This document shows, one piece after another, positions 6,617-8,896 of a stretch of 8,896 nt of DNA. Position 1 is the stretch's first letter. Each line of letters opens with the position of its first letter. This stretch comes from an uncultured Clostridia bacterium (lineage in GTDB: Bacteria; Bacillota; Clostridia; Oscillospirales; Ruminococcaceae): the NCBI GenBank assembly GCA_937891895.1, contig CALATN010000229.1, positions 1 through 8,896 of the forward strand, given 5' to 3'. Both the position numbers and the translations under genes were made by a program. The notes under the pieces were generated by a model. It saw only the letters and a program-made list of their open reading frames with translations, made no database searches and had not been told where the DNA came from.

Positions 6617-7627
6617 TTATTCTGCCTTTTTCTTTGCGTTGAGTTCAGCAAGTGAAGCTGTGATTTCCTCAACAACCTTGCCCTCTACGCAGTTCTTTGC
6701 CTGACGGATTGCATTATAGAAAGCCTTTGCGTCGGAAGAACCGTGCGCCTTGATTACAGGCTTTGAGATACCGAGAAGAACAGCGCCGCCAACTTCCTTA
6801 TAATCCATCTTACTGCGGAAAGCCTTGATTTTCTTGAAGATAAGAAGTGCAGCAAGCTTGCCTCGGATCGTTGTCATTAACATATCCTTGAGTGTTTTGC
6901 TGAAATATGAGCCCATACCCTCGTAAAGCTTGAGAACAACATTGCCTGTGAAGCCGTCGGAAACAACAACCTCGCAAGCACCGAATGGGATTTCTCTTGC
7001 TTCAAGATTGCCGTAGAAATTAACAGGAGCTTCCTTGAACTGCTTGTATGCGTCAAGCTCGATTTCTCTGCCCTTTGTATCCTCAGCGCCGACGTTTACA
7101 AGTCCGACCTTTGGTGAATCAACGCCCATAACCTTGTTCATATAACAGCTGCCCATAATACCGAACTGCACAAGCATTTCGGGACGGCAATCAACGTTTG
7201 CACCGCCGTCAACGAGAATCATATGACCTGCCGCTGTTGGCATAACGGGAGAAAGTGCCGCACGCTTAACACCCTTGATACGCTTTGCGATAAAGGTTGC
7301 GCCCACAACGAGAGCACCCGTGCTGCCTGCGGAAACGAATGCGTCGCCCTGTCCCTCGGAAAGTGCCTTGAGTCCGACAGCCATTGAGCAGTCAGCCTTG
7401 CCCTTGATAACCTCGGTAGGCTCCTCGTGAATGTCGATAACCGACTCGGTATGTATTATGGATATTTTTTCAAGGCTTATACCGTTTTCAGCGGCTGTGT
7501 CCTTGATGATTTTTTCGTTACCTGTGAGGACAACCTCAACATCAAGCTTTGCAACAGCTTCGGCTGCACCCTTGATGACCTCGAGAGGTGCGTTATCGCC
7601 GCCGAATGCGTCAACGATTATTTTCAT
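6617..7627 (-). CDS. plsX: Phosphate acyltransferase PlsX
   Basis: PlsX makes acyl-phosphate from acyl-ACP and inorganic phosphate; PlsY then uses it to acylate glycerol-3-phosphate, the first step of phospholipid synthesis in most Gram-positive bacteria. It works as a peripheral protein on the inner membrane face. The protein has 336 residues, the family's usual size. It begins MKIIVDAFGGDNAP and shows SAGSTGALV (99-107), RAALSPVMPT (122-131), DGGANVDCRPEML (140-152) and VVSDGFTGNVVLKLYEG (221-237), all typical PlsX blocks. The C-terminus is Lys/Glu-rich. The start ATG lies 4 bases after the trmFO stop, and its AGGAAG site lies in the last codons of trmFO, so translation is probably coupled. 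plsX usually stands beside acpP; here rnc follows directly and the carrier gene must be elsewhere. Confidence 0.97.
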   Translation of the reverse strand: MKIIVDAFGGDNAPLEVIKGAAEAVAKLDVEVVLTGNEKIIKDTAAENGISLEKISIIHTESVIDIHEEPTEVIKGKADCSMAVGLKALSEGQGDAFVSAGSTGALVVGATFIAKRIKGVKRAALSPVMPTAAGHMILVDGGANVDCRPEMLVQFGIMGSCYMNKVMGVDSPKVGLVNVGAEDTKGREIELDAYKQFKEAPVNFYGNLEAREIPFGACEVVVSDGFTGNVVLKLYEGMGSYFSKTLKDMLMTTIRGKLAALLIFKKIKAFRSKMDYKEVGGAVLLGISKPVIKAHGSSDAKAFYNAIRQAKNCVEGKVVEEITASLAELNAKKKAE

Positions 7628-7631
7628 AGCT

Positions 7632-8896
7632 TTACTTCCTTTCAGTTTCGTGACCGTTCATATATTTCTCAAACGCTTCAAGCGCCCTGTCGGCGATAAC
7701 CTGATAGCGTTCCTGCTTGTCCTTTATGCGGACGCCGATTTCGGGGAGAATTCCCATATTTGCGCCCATAGGCTGGAAATTCTTTGTTTCGGTAGAAATA
7801 TGTCTTGACAAAGCGCCGCCCATTGATGTAAGAGGAAGCGATAACACAGGTTTACCTTCAAGATTTCTTATAAGGTGCATAGCTGCAAGAATACCGCTGT
7901 ATGCGCTTTCGGTATATCCTTCCACACCTGTCATCTGGCCTGCAAAAAATACATTTTTGCTGTCACGGAGCATAAACTGCTCAGTAAGAAGCTGGGGACT
8001 GTTTAAAAACGTATTGCGGTGCATTACGCCGTAACGCATAAACTCCGCTTGTTCCAGTCCGGGTATCATCCTGAACACTCTCTGTTGTTCGCCGAATTTC
8101 AGATTTGTCTGGAAACCGACAATATTGTAAAGAGTTCCCTCTTTATTTTCTTTTCTGAGCTGTACAGCTGCATAAGGGCGTCTGTCGGTACGTGGGTCGG
8201 TAAGTCCCACAGGCTTCATACAACCATATCTTACACTTTCAATACCACGCTTGGCAAGAACCTCAACAGGCATACAGCCTTCATATACCGTCAGATCCTC
8301 AAATTCCTTCAGAGGTGCTGTTTCGGCTGTTACGAGAGCGTTATAGAATGCCTCGTACTCTTCCTTTGTAAAAGGACAGTTGATATAATCCGCATCGCCT
8401 CTGTCATAGCGTGAAGCATAGAATGCTTTTGTCATATCAATGCTTTCAGCTGTGACGATCGGAGCCGCCGCATCATAGAAGCTGAGCGCCTTTCCGAGTT
8501 TTGTATAGATTACATCCGCAAAGGCATCACTTGTAAGCGGACCCGTTGCAATAATCGTATTCTCTTCGGGAAAATCGGTCACTTCACCGCAGACTACATT
8601 TATATTGGGGTGGGAATTTATCTTTTCAGTTATATAATCGGAAAATTCCGTGCGGTTTACCGCAAGTGCTCCGCCTGCTTCAACAGATGTTGCCGCTGCC
8701 GCCTCCATAACAATTGAGCCTAAGAGCCGCATTTCTTCTTTAAGCATACCCGCTGCACTTTCAATACGTGAAGCCTTGAGGGAGTTGCTGCATACAAGCT
8801 CTGCAAAGCCCTGATAATGATGGGCGGGCGTATACTTTACGGGCTTCATTTCGTACAGGTCAACCTGATAACCGCTGTTTGCAAGACGCCATGCTG
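7632..8896 (-). CDS. trmFO: Folate-dependent tRNA (uracil-54-C5)-methyltransferase TrmFO (5' end outside window)
   Basis: TrmFO methylates U54 in the T loop of tRNA, using 5,10-methylene-tetrahydrofolate as carbon donor and FAD as reductant; it replaces SAM-dependent TrmA in most Bacillota. The reading frame stays open from the Met at 8849 to the window edge and encodes AWRLANSGYQVDLYE, matching the family upstream of the internal KPVKYTPAHH. The gene is thus 5'-truncated, lacking about 18 residues with the FAD GxGxxG motif. Visible blocks are ELVCSNSL, YEGCMPVEVLAKRG, GCMKPVGLTDPRT, FRMIPGLEQAEFMRYGVMHRN (in two overlapping pieces of the same region) and FFAGQMTGVEGYTESA. The Cys in CSNS and in GCMPVE match by spacing the cysteines near 53 and 226 in B. 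subtilis TrmFO. The C-terminus ETERK overlaps the plsX ribosome site. Confidence 0.96.
   Translation of the reverse strand, partial: AWRLANSGYQVDLYEMKPVKYTPAHHYQGFAELVCSNSLKASRIESAAGMLKEEMRLLGSIVMEAAAATSVEAGGALAVNRTEFSDYITEKINSHPNINVVCGEVTDFPEENTIIATGPLTSDAFADVIYTKLGKALSFYDAAAPIVTAESIDMTKAFYASRYDRGDADYINCPFTKEEYEAFYNALVTAETAPLKEFEDLTVYEGCMPVEVLAKRGIESVRYGCMKPVGLTDPRTDRRPYAAVQLRKENKEGTLYNIVGFQTNLKFGEQQRVFRMIPGLEQAEFMRYGVMHRNTFLNSPQLLTEQFMLRDSKNVFFAGQMTGVEGYTESAYSGILAAMHLIRNLEGKPVLSLPLTSMGGALSRHISTETKNFQPMGANMGILPEIGVRIKDKQERYQVIADRALEAFEKYMNGHETERK
7635..7642 (-). promoter_or_regulatory. plsX ribosome binding site inside the trmFO 3' end
   Basis: AAAGGAAG on the minus strand is formed by the last sense codons of trmFO. 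The trmFO TAA and four more bases separate it from the plsX ATG (7 bases in all). This layout favours ribosome re-use across the junction and ties PlsX synthesis to TrmFO. Confidence 0.75.

Noticed and set aside
8847..8849. ATG at 8849 as the trmFO start
   Set aside because: The upstream in-frame sequence to the window edge encodes conserved TrmFO residues, so this Met is internal.

Overview
The window is a contiguous stretch of bacterial chromosome carrying seven protein genes, all on the minus strand. They are packed with gaps of 1 to 64 bases and read from high to low coordinates. The gene set, the strong AGGAGG-type ribosome sites and the clostridial flavour of the proteins (SMC signature LSGGEQ, folate-dependent TrmFO, a short FtsY) point to a member of the Bacillota, probably a Ruminococcus-like Clostridia. 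The taxonomic guess is inference; the gene calls rest on motifs read directly. No RNA gene, CRISPR array, IS element or plus-strand gene is supported.

Layout in transcription order: trmFO (tRNA m5U54 methyltransferase, cut by the right edge); plsX (phosphate acyltransferase of phospholipid synthesis); rnc (RNase III); a pair of 12-bp hairpins; an Elp3-like radical SAM protein without an acetyltransferase domain; smc (chromosome condensation ATPase); a GNAT-family N-acetyltransferase of markedly lower GC; and ftsY (signal recognition particle receptor, cut by the left edge). This is a variant of the conserved plsX-(acpP)-rnc-smc-ftsY housekeeping cluster. acpP is missing from its usual place. 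trmFO sits upstream, a radical SAM gene lies between rnc and smc, and the GNAT gene lies between smc and ftsY.

The genes look like one long operon. The trmFO/plsX and radical SAM/smc junctions are only 4 and 1 bases wide, which suggests translational coupling. The products serve membrane lipid synthesis, RNA processing and modification, chromosome organisation and membrane protein targeting, a set usually grouped as growth functions. The only non-coding structure is the hairpin pair at the rnc/radical SAM junction, which supplies the rnc stop codon and abuts the next gene's ribosome site.

The window is mostly ordinary core genome. The points worth a second look are the low-GC GNAT gene, the palindromic repeat next to rnc, and the radical SAM protein of unknown function. 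I found no convincing evidence of a new multi-gene system. Starts were corrected for rnc and the radical SAM gene, and two edge-truncated genes were identified.
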